Below, piece after piece: positions 8,427-15,263 of a stretch of DNA of 64,000 nucleotides. Below the pieces are notes generated by a model that was not told where the DNA came from, searched no databases, and saw only the letters and a list, made by a program, of their open reading frames with translations. Origin of the DNA: Tenericutes bacterium MZ-XQ (lineage in GTDB: Bacteria; Bacillota_I; Bacilli_A; Acholeplasmatales; Acholeplasmataceae). How positions within the stretch are numbered: position 1 is the first letter of the stretch; each line of letters begins with the position of its first letter. The stretch covers positions 1,370,858-1,434,857 of the forward strand of contig CP017950.1 in NCBI GenBank assembly GCA_002838205.1. Direction: 5' to 3'. The position numbers and the translations under genes were made by a program.

Positions 8427-8549
8427 TTATTTTAATTTTTTGTGAAGCTGTTCTATTATTTTTTTCAACTTGTCATCAGATAGTATTTGTACCTCTTCTG
8501 ATTTGTAGCCATATCCAATCAAGAAGGCTATCATTTTTTCTCTATTCAA
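8427..8549 (-). CDS. Short prophage peptide gene, 40 codons
   Basis: Begins with TTG at 8549, ten bases after a perfect AAAGGAGG; longer upstream frames have no site, and the in-frame ATG at 8534 lies too far from it. The product (NREKMIAFLIGYGYKSEEVQ...) is a small helical protein. It is the first gene after the promoter at 8585-8611. Function unknown. Confidence 0.5.
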   Translation of the reverse strand: MNREKMIAFLIGYGYKSEEVQILSDDKLKKIIEQLHKKLK

Positions 8550-8584
8550 CTTGAAATTTCCTCCTTTCTTTTTTGGTTTGAAAA

Positions 8585-8611
8585 ATGTTACATAACCACT
8601 GAAACTGTCAA
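8585..8611 (-). promoter_or_regulatory. Second copy of prophage promoter block
   Basis: TTGACA (complement of 8606-8611) and GTTATGTAACAT (complement of 8585-8596) match the block at 6487-6515, but the spacer is 15 bases, so strength is uncertain. The CCGTAA/TCGTAAAA pair follows at 8678-8700. Confidence 0.45.
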
Positions 8612-8716
8612 TTTTTTTATGTTTGTGATTTGCTCTTTGTTGTGCTGATATGTGCAAAAACTTATAAAAATATTTTACCGTAATAGATTTTCTCGTAAAA
8701 CTCGTACTTTTTAGTG

Positions 8717-8722
8717 TATAAT
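8717..8722 (+). promoter_or_regulatory. -10 element for rightward cargo gene
   Basis: TATAAT at 8717-8722, about 25 bases before the ATG at 8748. No convincing -35 is present; TCGTAAAA lies at that place and may be a regulator site instead. Confidence 0.4.
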
Positions 8723-8747
8723 GAAAACAAAAACAAGGGGTGGATTT

Positions 8748-9278
8748 ATGACTGAAACCATGCAAGCTGCTTTAATTGGTGCAGCTATTGCTATTGCTGG
8801 TGGTGTGCTAACTAACTTAGGTTTGTATGCATCTAAAATCTTTGATTATTTTGCTAATAAGAAAAAACTTAGAAGAGAACGATCTGAAGAGGTTTTATCG
8901 GAACTATGCATTCTTTCAAATGAGTTTTATAGAAAATCTTGCTATTGTGCTGAAATATCTGAAGGTAATTATCCAGATAAAGAAAGAATTGATTCAAGAA
9001 CTGTTTACTCACCTCTCATGTATCTAGGTGTGGTACGCAATGCTTTAGATGATTATATGAAAGTTTGTTCTAGTGCAAAAATTAAAGTTACTAACAAAAC
9101 CATATTAGCTGATATCTATGAGTTAAACCTTATTTCTGAAAAATTGGTAACTTACTTAAATGAGAACATTAAAATTGGAAATAAGAGAATATCAATGTCA
9201 GGATTTTCTAAATATACAGATGATTTAATAGTACAGCAAGAAAAATTAAACACATCAATTAGGTCTTATTTAAAATAA
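8748..9278 (+). CDS. Membrane-anchored cargo protein, opposite strand to lytic genes
   Basis: 176 aa from ATG 8748 (MTETMQAALIGAAIAIAGG), chosen for GGGGTGG five bases upstream. One N-terminal membrane helix (residues 6-28) is followed by a basic stop-transfer patch (NKKKLRRERSEE) and a helical cytosolic domain of about 140 residues. It runs against the lytic operon, as expected for a prophage cargo gene expressed in the lysogen. Superinfection exclusion is a reasonable guess without direct support. Confidence 0.6.
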   Translation: MTETMQAALIGAAIAIAGGVLTNLGLYASKIFDYFANKKKLRRERSEEVLSELCILSNEFYRKSCYCAEISEGNYPDKERIDSRTVYSPLMYLGVVRNALDDYMKVCSSAKIKVTNKTILADIYELNLISEKLVTYLNENIKIGNKRISMSGFSKYTDDLIVQQEKLNTSIRSYLK

Positions 9279-9279
9279 A

Positions 9280-9444
9280 CTATTTCCATCTATTCTTAAG
9301 TAGAATAAACAAAATTATTTCTAGAATATATACAATTACTGATCCACAAATAATTCCTACAACAAATCCTGGATCATAATTAATAACATAGAATATGATA
9401 GATACAACTATTAATAGCATTATCAATATAATGATTTTTTTCAT
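9280..9444 (-). CDS. Small membrane protein, 54 aa
   Basis: ATG at 9444, preceded by AAAGGA at eight bases; stop TAG at 9280. The product starts MKKIIILIMLLIVVSIIFYV and has two hydrophobic helices separated by NYDPG, ending LLKNRWK. It is tucked between two rightward genes and runs in the lytic direction. Candidates are a holin-like or partner small membrane protein, neither demonstrated. Confidence 0.5.
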   Translation of the reverse strand: MKKIIILIMLLIVVSIIFYVINYDPGFVVGIICGSVIVYILEIILFILLKNRWK

Positions 9445-9480
9445 TTATCTGTCCTTTCAAACAAATTTAGGAGGTATACT

Positions 9481-10122
9481 ATGGATTTAACTTTAAGCAT
9501 TATTAATTTAGTGATTACTTTGGGTATTGCCGTTTCTCAATTTTTTCTTTATAAAAAAGTAAATGATTATGAAACAATAAACAAAACGAAGTCAGAAAAC
9601 AGTAAAATATTATTTAGTAAAAAACTTACTGTATATGAAGGTGTTGTTTCTATAATTAGAAAAATAGAACACTGTCAAGCATTAGTCATTTCTTATCAAA
9701 CTGAGATTCAACAAAGTTCAGAACTTCCAACGCTAGTCAGTGATAAATTATCAGAAATAAACAAACTATCAAACGAGTTAGATGCGTTTATTTGGGATCA
9801 TATAATCTATTTTCCTGAAGAACTTATTGAGAAATGTTTAGCGTATAGGACCATCATTAATTTTTTTACTGAGTCAATTCATTTTAAATATAAATATAAT
9901 AAAAAAATGAAAATAAGTGAAATGTTGGAAAAGTACATTCATGTCGGTAACAACATTAACCCAAAGATTCTCAAAATCATAGAAGTAACTTTTGATTATC
10001 ATGAAGATGAGGATGACCCTGAATATGTTTATCAGTTTTCATATCTATCAAGATCAATGTATGATTTAACATCTGATATCACAGAAGACATTAATCTATT
10101 TATTGCTGACAACACATTATAA
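9481..10122 (+). CDS. Membrane-anchored cargo protein
   Basis: 213 aa with an N-terminal membrane helix (LTLSIINLVITLGIAVSQFF) and a helical, charged cytosolic part. AGGAGG with the flank AAATTTAGGAGGTATA precedes ATG; the same 16 bases precede the next cargo gene. It has the same architecture as 8748-9278 and 10268-10981 without obvious sequence identity. The 3' side abuts a degenerate copy of the tyrosine recombinase end. Confidence 0.6.
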   Translation: MDLTLSIINLVITLGIAVSQFFLYKKVNDYETINKTKSENSKILFSKKLTVYEGVVSIIRKIEHCQALVISYQTEIQQSSELPTLVSDKLSEINKLSNELDAFIWDHIIYFPEELIEKCLAYRTIINFFTESIHFKYKYNKKMKISEMLEKYIHVGNNINPKILKIIEVTFDYHEDEDDPEYVYQFSYLSRSMYDLTSDITEDINLFIADNTL

Positions 10123-10125
10123 CTT

Positions 10126-10233
10126 CTTATGAGCCCCACCAATTTATGTATCAGTTCTAGACTTTTCTGCATCATCGATACCACACATGACATATCTCAT
10201 GGTGACATTATATGAATCGTGATTATATATCTT
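10126..10233 (-). pseudogene. Duplicated C-terminal fragment of tyrosine recombinase
   Basis: About 108 bases match 11002-11109, the 3' end of the tyrosine recombinase, at roughly 85-90 percent by eye. Translated on the minus strand it gives NHDSYNVTMRYVMCGIDDAE, including the catalytic tyrosine region, then an in-frame stop before IGGAHKK. It lies exactly between two cargo genes. Confidence 0.85.
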
Positions 10234-10267
10234 AATTTCCCACTTATTAAAATTTAGGAGGTATAAC

Positions 10268-10981
10268 ATGTTTACCATTTTTTTAAACGAATCAAATGTC
10301 TTTTTATATTTATCATTTACCTTAGGTGATTACATCAGTTATTTTTTTGATGTCGTTTCAACTTTTTTATTGAGTAATGTATTACAGATTATAACTTTAT
10401 TTGTAACAGTTTATATTGCTGCAGCTCAACTTAGGCTCAAAAAGAAACTAACTTCAGATAGTTATCCACAAGCAGTTAAAATTGAAGCTAGTAAAATAAT
10501 AATAGAAAAGCAATTTTTGATAAATGATAAAATAATAGAAATTTTTAATGATAATATTAACCATTTGAATGATTTGAAAGACCTTAATAAATTTAGTCAA
10601 TTAGACAACAAACTCAAAAAATGTGAAATTTCTATTACAAAAAGCGATGATTTCATAACGCTAAACCAGCAATATATAAGACCAAAAATTAGAAATTTAT
10701 GCGATGATTTCTTGATAAAATGTAGTAATCTTATAGATGAATATAAGAAGTTAAATGAAGAAAAGTATAATCAAGTTTTCAAAAACTATGTAAATAATAG
10801 TGTTTTAGATAGAGATATAAATAGTAGTGAAGAACCGATCATAGAGAAATATAATTTTCATATTCTTGCTATAATGGATCTATATGATATATTTAATGAA
10901 ATAGTTGTTGAGTTTCAATTGTTTGTTGCTAAACTCAATTTATTATTTGGTGTTGATGATTTTATTAATGAACTTTTATAA
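10268..10981 (+). CDS. Membrane-anchored cargo protein
   Basis: 237 aa. Two N-terminal hydrophobic stretches (residues about 9-36 and 38-56) precede a basic patch (RLKKKL) and a lysine-rich helical domain. The start follows AGGAGG in the shared AAATTTAGGAGGTATA flank. It converges on the tyrosine recombinase with only 14 bases between. No known domain recognised; phage exclusion or defence is a hypothesis from position. Confidence 0.6.
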   Translation: MFTIFLNESNVFLYLSFTLGDYISYFFDVVSTFLLSNVLQIITLFVTVYIAAAQLRLKKKLTSDSYPQAVKIEASKIIIEKQFLINDKIIEIFNDNINHLNDLKDLNKFSQLDNKLKKCEISITKSDDFITLNQQYIRPKIRNLCDDFLIKCSNLIDEYKKLNEEKYNQVFKNYVNNSVLDRDINSSEEPIIEKYNFHILAIMDLYDIFNEIVVEFQLFVAKLNLLFGVDDFINELL

Positions 10982-10995
10982 CATATTATGACTAA

Positions 10996-11649
10996 CTATT
11001 TTTTATGTGCACCACCAATGTATGTATCAGTTCTAGACTTCTCAGCATCATCGATACCCCACATGACATATCTCTTGGTGACATCATATGAATCATGATT
11101 ATACATCTTCATGAGTGTTTCTGGTCTACCACCATTAAGCATGAAATGATATCCAAAGGTTTTTCTTAATCCATGCATACCAACTACGAAATAGATCCCT
11201 ACAGCTTCACAAGAATTTGTGATAACTGCATGTGCTCTTTGTCTTGTTATTGGATTAGAGTAGTTCTTTCCATCTTGTTTCTTCTTTTGGCCCATGAACA
11301 TGTAATCATATTCTGATAGACCATTTCTTTCGACATATTCTTTAATATCCTGGTGAAGATTTTTATTCATTTTAAAGTTTTGCATCTTCCCAGTTTTGTT
11401 TTCTTTGATTTGAACATAACCTTTAATAACATCAAATACTCTGAGCTGTAAAAGATCTTCGGCTCTGAATGCTGTATTGATACCAAGTAGACACATCATC
11501 CAGTTGCGGTCTGCTTGGTATCTTTTTACTTCTGTCTTAGCGTGTTCACGTTCTGATAGTAAGTAATACATCAATCTTTCAATGTCTTTTGGATCTTTAA
11601 TTGGTTTTGTTTCCTTTTGACCATCAAAGAACTTAATTCTTCTAGCCAC
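10996..11649 (-). CDS. Tyrosine recombinase, catalytic domain only
   Basis: 217 aa with GTG start after GAGGTG. Catalytic residues appear in order: Arg in TAFRAEDLLQLR near residue 62, the HGLRKTFGYH box near 159-168 and Tyr in VTKRYVMWG near 191. The N-terminal arm/core-binding domain of full integrases is short or absent. It lies inside the lytic operon, while a serine recombinase sits at the prophage edge, so it probably acts in genome resolution or recombination rather than integration. Confidence 0.8.
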   Translation of the reverse strand: MARRIKFFDGQKETKPIKDPKDIERLMYYLLSEREHAKTEVKRYQADRNWMMCLLGINTAFRAEDLLQLRVFDVIKGYVQIKENKTGKMQNFKMNKNLHQDIKEYVERNGLSEYDYMFMGQKKKQDGKNYSNPITRQRAHAVITNSCEAVGIYFVVGMHGLRKTFGYHFMLNGGRPETLMKMYNHDSYDVTKRYVMWGIDDAEKSRTDTYIGGAHKK

Positions 11650-11719
11650 TGTATCACCTCAATATTTAAGTTTAAAACTATTTGAATAGTTTTCTTGATA
11701 TAACATAGCCATAAGCACA

Positions 11720-12004
11720 TTAGAACTTAATATGCTTTAAATAGAGAATGATAGCACGTTCTTCTAATGGAAATGGACTAATCATAATTTCATCATTATC
11801 TATACCAATGATTTCTCTAAATGCTATATCTTGATAACCAACATGTAATCTTTCACTATCTGCTGTCTTAATTTGAACTTTAGCAATTCTAGTTTTATTA
11901 AGCTGCAGTATTCTTATAAGTCCATGATCTCTAATGATTTCCCAATTACCAGGATTATCAATAAAGAGTTTTCTATCATGGTCATTCTTTAGTGTCTTAG
12001 CCAT
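11720..12004 (-). CDS. Hypothetical prophage protein
   Basis: 94 aa, beta-rich (NWEIIRDHGLIRILQLNKTR, then IAKVQIKTADSERLHVGYQ). It lies 11 bases from the membrane protein gene in the early operon. No family recognised. Confidence 0.5.
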   Translation of the reverse strand: MAKTLKNDHDRKLFIDNPGNWEIIRDHGLIRILQLNKTRIAKVQIKTADSERLHVGYQDIAFREIIGIDNDEIMISPFPLEERAIILYLKHIKF

Positions 12005-12015
12005 GACACACCATC

Positions 12016-12288
12016 TTATAACTTAGCAAAGTCATCTTTTGTTGCGACTCTTCTTTCATCTGCTGTTGCATGTCTTCTTTCTACTCGTTTAAGTTCACTG
12101 TTGCAATCGCCATCAATCATGATGGATATCATTAGCAACTCAACATAGAAGATGCAAAGAAATGCAAGTATTAATACTAGATGAATAAACTCCATTTCAA
12201 CACTTTTGAAAAACACATATGTTAAGAATCCCCCTACAGATATTAATGCGACTAATAGGATAAAAAACATCGCTCTAACGTACTTCAT
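12016..12288 (-). CDS. Small membrane protein of the early operon
   Basis: 90 aa with two membrane helices (residues about 5-27 and 34-57) and a basic C-terminus (KRVERRHATADERRVATKDD). Its ATG overlaps the upstream TGA stop as ATGA. Function unknown. Confidence 0.55.
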   Translation of the reverse strand: MKYVRAMFFILLVALISVGGFLTYVFFKSVEMEFIHLVLILAFLCIFYVELLMISIMIDGDCNSELKRVERRHATADERRVATKDDFAKL

Positions 12289-13025
12289 TTTAAGATATCC
12301 TCAAAGAGTTTCTTCTCTTGCTCTTCTAAAGCAATACCATATTTAAGAATAAGTTTTTGTGCCTTATCTAATAATGCTTCGATGTAAGTTTGTCTATCTT
12401 TATCAACATCATAAACATGATTTATTCTATTGAATATTTGAGGTGGTTCATCAGCTGGATTCATATCTGATATGATTGGATTATCTTTAGATGGATCTCC
12501 AGCTCTTTCAAATGAACTTCTCTTTTTAACATCATCTTCAACTTTCTTAGCTTCTTTGATAATGGCTTTTGATGATAATGGATCTTCTTTGATTTCTTTT
12601 GCTTTCTTGATTGTTGTGATACCACTTGGATCTGCATATTGGAAACTAAAGTTTTTATAGTCTTTACGTTCCTTTAAGATATTGCATAATGTAGCTTGTG
12701 TTGTTTTAACATACTTTGCAGCTTCAGTTTGAGTTTTACACTCTTTAATTTTCCCAGTGGTTTTATTAATAACTAATATAGGTCTTCTTTTACCTTTCAT
12801 GATAGATTTCTCCTTTGATTTTTTGTTTAATGTGAAATTCTTTCCATATGGATTATACATATCTTCCATAAACGCATTCCATATGACATCAAGTGTGTTT
12901 TCGTTGATGCCTAACTTGTTTCCACGATCATAAAGTATTCTTTTGATGTTTCTTCTAGGTAGTTTGTCTTTTTTGAGTAAATCATAAAGAGTGTTCGCAA
13001 ACTCTTTTATCTTCTTAACATCCAT
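12285..13025 (-). CDS. NUMOD1-like DNA-binding protein without nuclease domain
   Basis: 246 aa from ATG 13025 (MDVKKIKEF); the longer frame overlaps the previous gene and has no site. Residues about 77-125 (GKRRPILVINKTTGKIKECK, then TQTEAAKYVKTTQATLCNIL) resemble the NUMOD1 module found next to homing nucleases, with a helix-turn-helix. No nuclease motif is seen. The C-terminus is helical and charged. A DNA-binding early protein is likely. Confidence 0.5.
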   Translation of the reverse strand: MDVKKIKEFANTLYDLLKKDKLPRRNIKRILYDRGNKLGINENTLDVIWNAFMEDMYNPYGKNFTLNKKSKEKSIMKGKRRPILVINKTTGKIKECKTQTEAAKYVKTTQATLCNILKERKDYKNFSFQYADPSGITTIKKAKEIKEDPLSSKAIIKEAKKVEDDVKKRSSFERAGDPSKDNPIISDMNPADEPPQIFNRINHVYDVDKDRQTYIEALLDKAQKLILKYGIALEEQEKKLFEDILK

Positions 13026-13026
13026 A

Positions 13027-13479
13027 TTAGAATGGTAGACTACCAAAATGAACAATACTTGATGCTTGATCTGCAGTAATATAAATGTATGATTGTGGAT
13101 GATAATGTATTCCAATTGCATTTAAGCTAACTGGATTGATTGAGAAATAATTGTTAATATGAAGCATCTTTAGATCTTTGCCTTTTAGATATTTAACCAG
13201 GGTTTCTTTATCTATTGCTAAATCATTTAAAAGTTCCTGGATTGTTTCATCATCACAGGATTCAAAATGTTCATATTTCATTGTTGATGTTTCACTTACA
13301 CGAAACCATCCAACTATTTTTCCTTGTCCATCTGGCTTTGCTTTTGTCTCATAAACAAAGGCTGTATAAGGCATTTTTAATTTAGGAAGTCTAGTACGTA
13401 CTTCTTTAGTCTTTAGTGATGCTTCTATTTTTCTTGTATATTCAGGTTTAATAGGATAAATAACAGCATAGTTTTCCAT
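13027..13479 (-). CDS. ASCH-domain protein
   Basis: 150 aa. The start (IYPIKPEYTRKIEASLKTKE), the KIVGWFRV strand and FVYETK match ASCH domains, a PUA-like fold tied to RNA or modified-nucleotide binding and common in phages. AAAGGA precedes ATG by seven bases. Its role in the phage is unknown. Confidence 0.6.
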   Translation of the reverse strand: MENYAVIYPIKPEYTRKIEASLKTKEVRTRLPKLKMPYTAFVYETKAKPDGQGKIVGWFRVSETSTMKYEHFESCDDETIQELLNDLAIDKETLVKYLKGKDLKMLHINNYFSINPVSLNAIGIHYHPQSYIYITADQASSIVHFGSLPF

Positions 13480-13561
13480 ATGTTATTGTCCTTTCTGTTG
13501 ATTTAAAGTATAATAATATTGCAGTTTTCCTTTGCTCGGGCTTAACTGCTTGACATCTTAA

Positions 13562-13993
13562 CTATTTGTTAAGGTGTCTTTTCTTTTTAGCTTTCTTTTG
13601 GTAATAATCATCAATGTGTTTTAATTGTCTTTGAAAATTCTTAATCTTGTGATGCAACCAATGAGTCAGACTTCCATAGCCAGCTTTTCTAAAGTTTTCT
13701 TTTGTAAGAAGTTCTTTATAGGCTTTTGGAAGTCTAACGTGTACATGATAGTACTCATAATCATCTGGGACATTGAACTTAGTATTCTTTCGTTTAATTA
13801 GTTGGATATCTTTTTTGTTATAAATCTCAAGTCGATCTGATTCTAAAACTTCTTCAATATCATCCATCATTTTAGGTGTTGGTATGACATCATAGTTTTC
13901 AAGTAAGCTTAGAATCATTGTGCTTGTGTTTAATGCTATTGCTAAATCAGATTGTCGATATCCTTTCTTTCTTCTTAGGATCTTTAAATTCAT
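13562..13993 (-). CDS. XRE-type HTH protein with C-terminal extension
   Basis: 143 aa. Residues 1-50 form an XRE HTH (KILRRKKGYRQSDLAIALNT). The C-terminal part (YYHVHVRLPKAYKELLTKEN, with GYGSLTHWLHHKI) resembles a ribbon-helix-helix-like segment. ATG overlaps the upstream TGA. Likely an early regulator. Confidence 0.6.
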   Translation of the reverse strand: MNLKILRRKKGYRQSDLAIALNTSTMILSLLENYDVIPTPKMMDDIEEVLESDRLEIYNKKDIQLIKRKNTKFNVPDDYEYYHVHVRLPKAYKELLTKENFRKAGYGSLTHWLHHKIKNFQRQLKHIDDYYQKKAKKKRHLNK

Positions 13994-14454
13994 AAGTTAA
14001 GATATTTGTCTAGTGTTTCGTAACGATGGAAGTCATTTCCGGTACGTGCACACCATTCTCTAAATCTTTCATGTTCTTTTGGATCTATGTCCCAATTGAT
14101 CCCTTTGATTTGTTCTTCTGAATAATGGTGTTTATCTCTTAATGTCTTTTCAACACTTTGGATTAACTGATTGATTTCAGTATTCTTTATACTTTTTATT
14201 TGTTCAGTATCTCTTAGCACTCCATAAAATAAATGGATCTCTTTTAATTGTCTCTGAGTAGTTTCTATCAGATCCACTGCTTTTTGGTTGTCCCCCTCAT
14301 TGGTTTTGTTCTTGTTTTTTAACATAGTTTTTCTCCTTTGCTCTTGTTCAAACTTTTCGCAAAAATCTGCGAAATCTTCTGGGTCTCTACTGCTTACTTT
14401 TAACCCCAGTTCAACTAATCTAATTTTTTGGTACTCTGTTAATTGAAACTTCAT
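13990..14454 (-). CDS. Hypothetical early prophage protein with internal start
   Basis: 154 aa starting MKFQLTEYQKIRLVELGLKV after a GAGCAAAGGAG site. A second GAGCAAAGGAG lies in frame seven bases before an internal ATG (MLKNKNKT, about residue 43), so a shorter product could be made. The C-terminal half is helical (EHERFREWCARTGNDFHRYE). No family recognised. Confidence 0.5.
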   Translation of the reverse strand: MKFQLTEYQKIRLVELGLKVSSRDPEDFADFCEKFEQEQRRKTMLKNKNKTNEGDNQKAVDLIETTQRQLKEIHLFYGVLRDTEQIKSIKNTEINQLIQSVEKTLRDKHHYSEEQIKGINWDIDPKEHERFREWCARTGNDFHRYETLDKYLNL

Positions 14455-14485
14455 GGGATACTCCTTTGCTCTTTGAAATTGATTT

Positions 14486-14680
14486 CTACTTCTCGAATAA
14501 ATAATTTAAATCTTGATTGTCTAACTCTGCTGCAATCTTTTTTGCTTCATCAAACTTTAACTCTGTTTTGCCGTTAAGTTTAGAAGAAACTGTCATAATA
14601 TTAATTCCAAGTAAGTTAGCGAGTTTTCTTCGTGTAATGCCTTTTCTTTTCAACTCAGCTTCTAGATTTCTATAAAGCAT
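14486..14680 (-). CDS. Cro-like XRE regulator
   Basis: 64 aa, almost entirely an XRE HTH (GITRRKLANLLGINIMTVSS). It is the first gene behind the strong leftward promoter at 14724-14752 and faces the repressor-like gene, the usual place of Cro. Confidence 0.75.
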   Translation of the reverse strand: MLYRNLEAELKRKGITRRKLANLLGINIMTVSSKLNGKTELKFDEAKKIAAELDNQDLNYLFEK

Positions 14681-14699
14681 GATTTCCCTCCTTTATGTT

Positions 14700-14713
14700 T
14701 ACGCAACTGCGTA
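14700..14713. promoter_or_regulatory. Palindromic operator 1 of the lysogeny switch
   Basis: TACGCA-AC-TGCGTA is a perfect 6-base inverted repeat. It starts just downstream of the expected start of the leftward transcript. Confidence 0.7.
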
Positions 14714-14723
14714 TTTTAATGCT

Positions 14724-14752
14724 ATTATAAACTCAGTATCGTCCATTGTCAA
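14724..14752 (-). promoter_or_regulatory. Consensus leftward early promoter
   Basis: TTGACA (complement of 14747-14752), exactly 17 bases, then TATAAT (complement of 14724-14729). It drives the Cro-like gene and probably the whole early operon. Confidence 0.85.
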
Positions 14753-14792
14753 CCTTATAGCGTAAATTTTATGTGTTTTTATATGCTTTTTA

Positions 14793-14806
14793 TACGATAC
14801 AGCGTA
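14793..14806. promoter_or_regulatory. Operator 2 of the lysogeny switch
   Basis: TACG-ATACAG-CGTA repeats the half-site layout of operator 1 in 14 bases. A single CGTA half-site is at 14761-14764 between them. Confidence 0.6.
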
Positions 14807-14813
14807 TTTTTTA

Positions 14814-14842
14814 TTGTTTTTATCATAAATAAGTGGTAAAAT
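14814..14842 (+). promoter_or_regulatory. Rightward promoter for repressor-like gene
   Basis: TTGTTT near 14814, 17 bases, then TAAAAT near 14837. It is weaker than the facing promoter, as expected of a maintenance promoter. Confidence 0.45.
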
Positions 14843-14865
14843 GTGAATAAAGTGAGGTGTACAAA

Positions 14866-15216
14866 ATGACCACTGAAAATAAGTTAAAAGATTTTATATT
14901 GAATAATTATAAGAGTTTGAGAGACTTCTCTATTAAATGCGATATTCCATATACAACTGTTGTTAGCGTCATAAATAGAGGAATCGATAGAGCTGGAATT
15001 AACACTATAAAAAATATTTGCAACTGCTTAAGTATTGATATAAATGCTTTAGCAAAAGGAGAGATAGTTACATTGAATCACATCAATCAAATTGGTGATG
15101 ATTTTGTAATGAAGTACAATATCCTAAATGATGAAGGCAAAGAAAGAATGGAACTCTATTTGAATGATTTACTAACTTCTTATAAGTTCACTAGTGATGA
15201 TGATAAAAAAAAATAA
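14866..15216 (+). CDS. XRE-type repressor-like protein
   Basis: 116 aa from ATG 14866 after GTGAGG. HTH region near residues 15-55 (SLRDFSIKCDIPYTTVVSVI). The C-terminal 60 residues are short for a CI with a peptidase domain, so it is not a LexA-like self-cleaving repressor. It directly precedes the serine recombinase, so it is the likely lysogeny regulator. Confidence 0.65.
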   Translation: MTTENKLKDFILNNYKSLRDFSIKCDIPYTTVVSVINRGIDRAGINTIKNICNCLSIDINALAKGEIVTLNHINQIGDDFVMKYNILNDEGKERMELYLNDLLTSYKFTSDDDKKK

Positions 15217-15263
15217 GATAGGATTCTATCTTATTAATATGCTTTTTGGAAAGGGTGAGATAT

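Noticed and set aside
10996-11649. Tyrosine recombinase as the prophage integrase
   Set aside because: It lies deep in the lytic operon and lacks the N-terminal arm domain; the serine recombinase at the edge next to the repressor is the better candidate.
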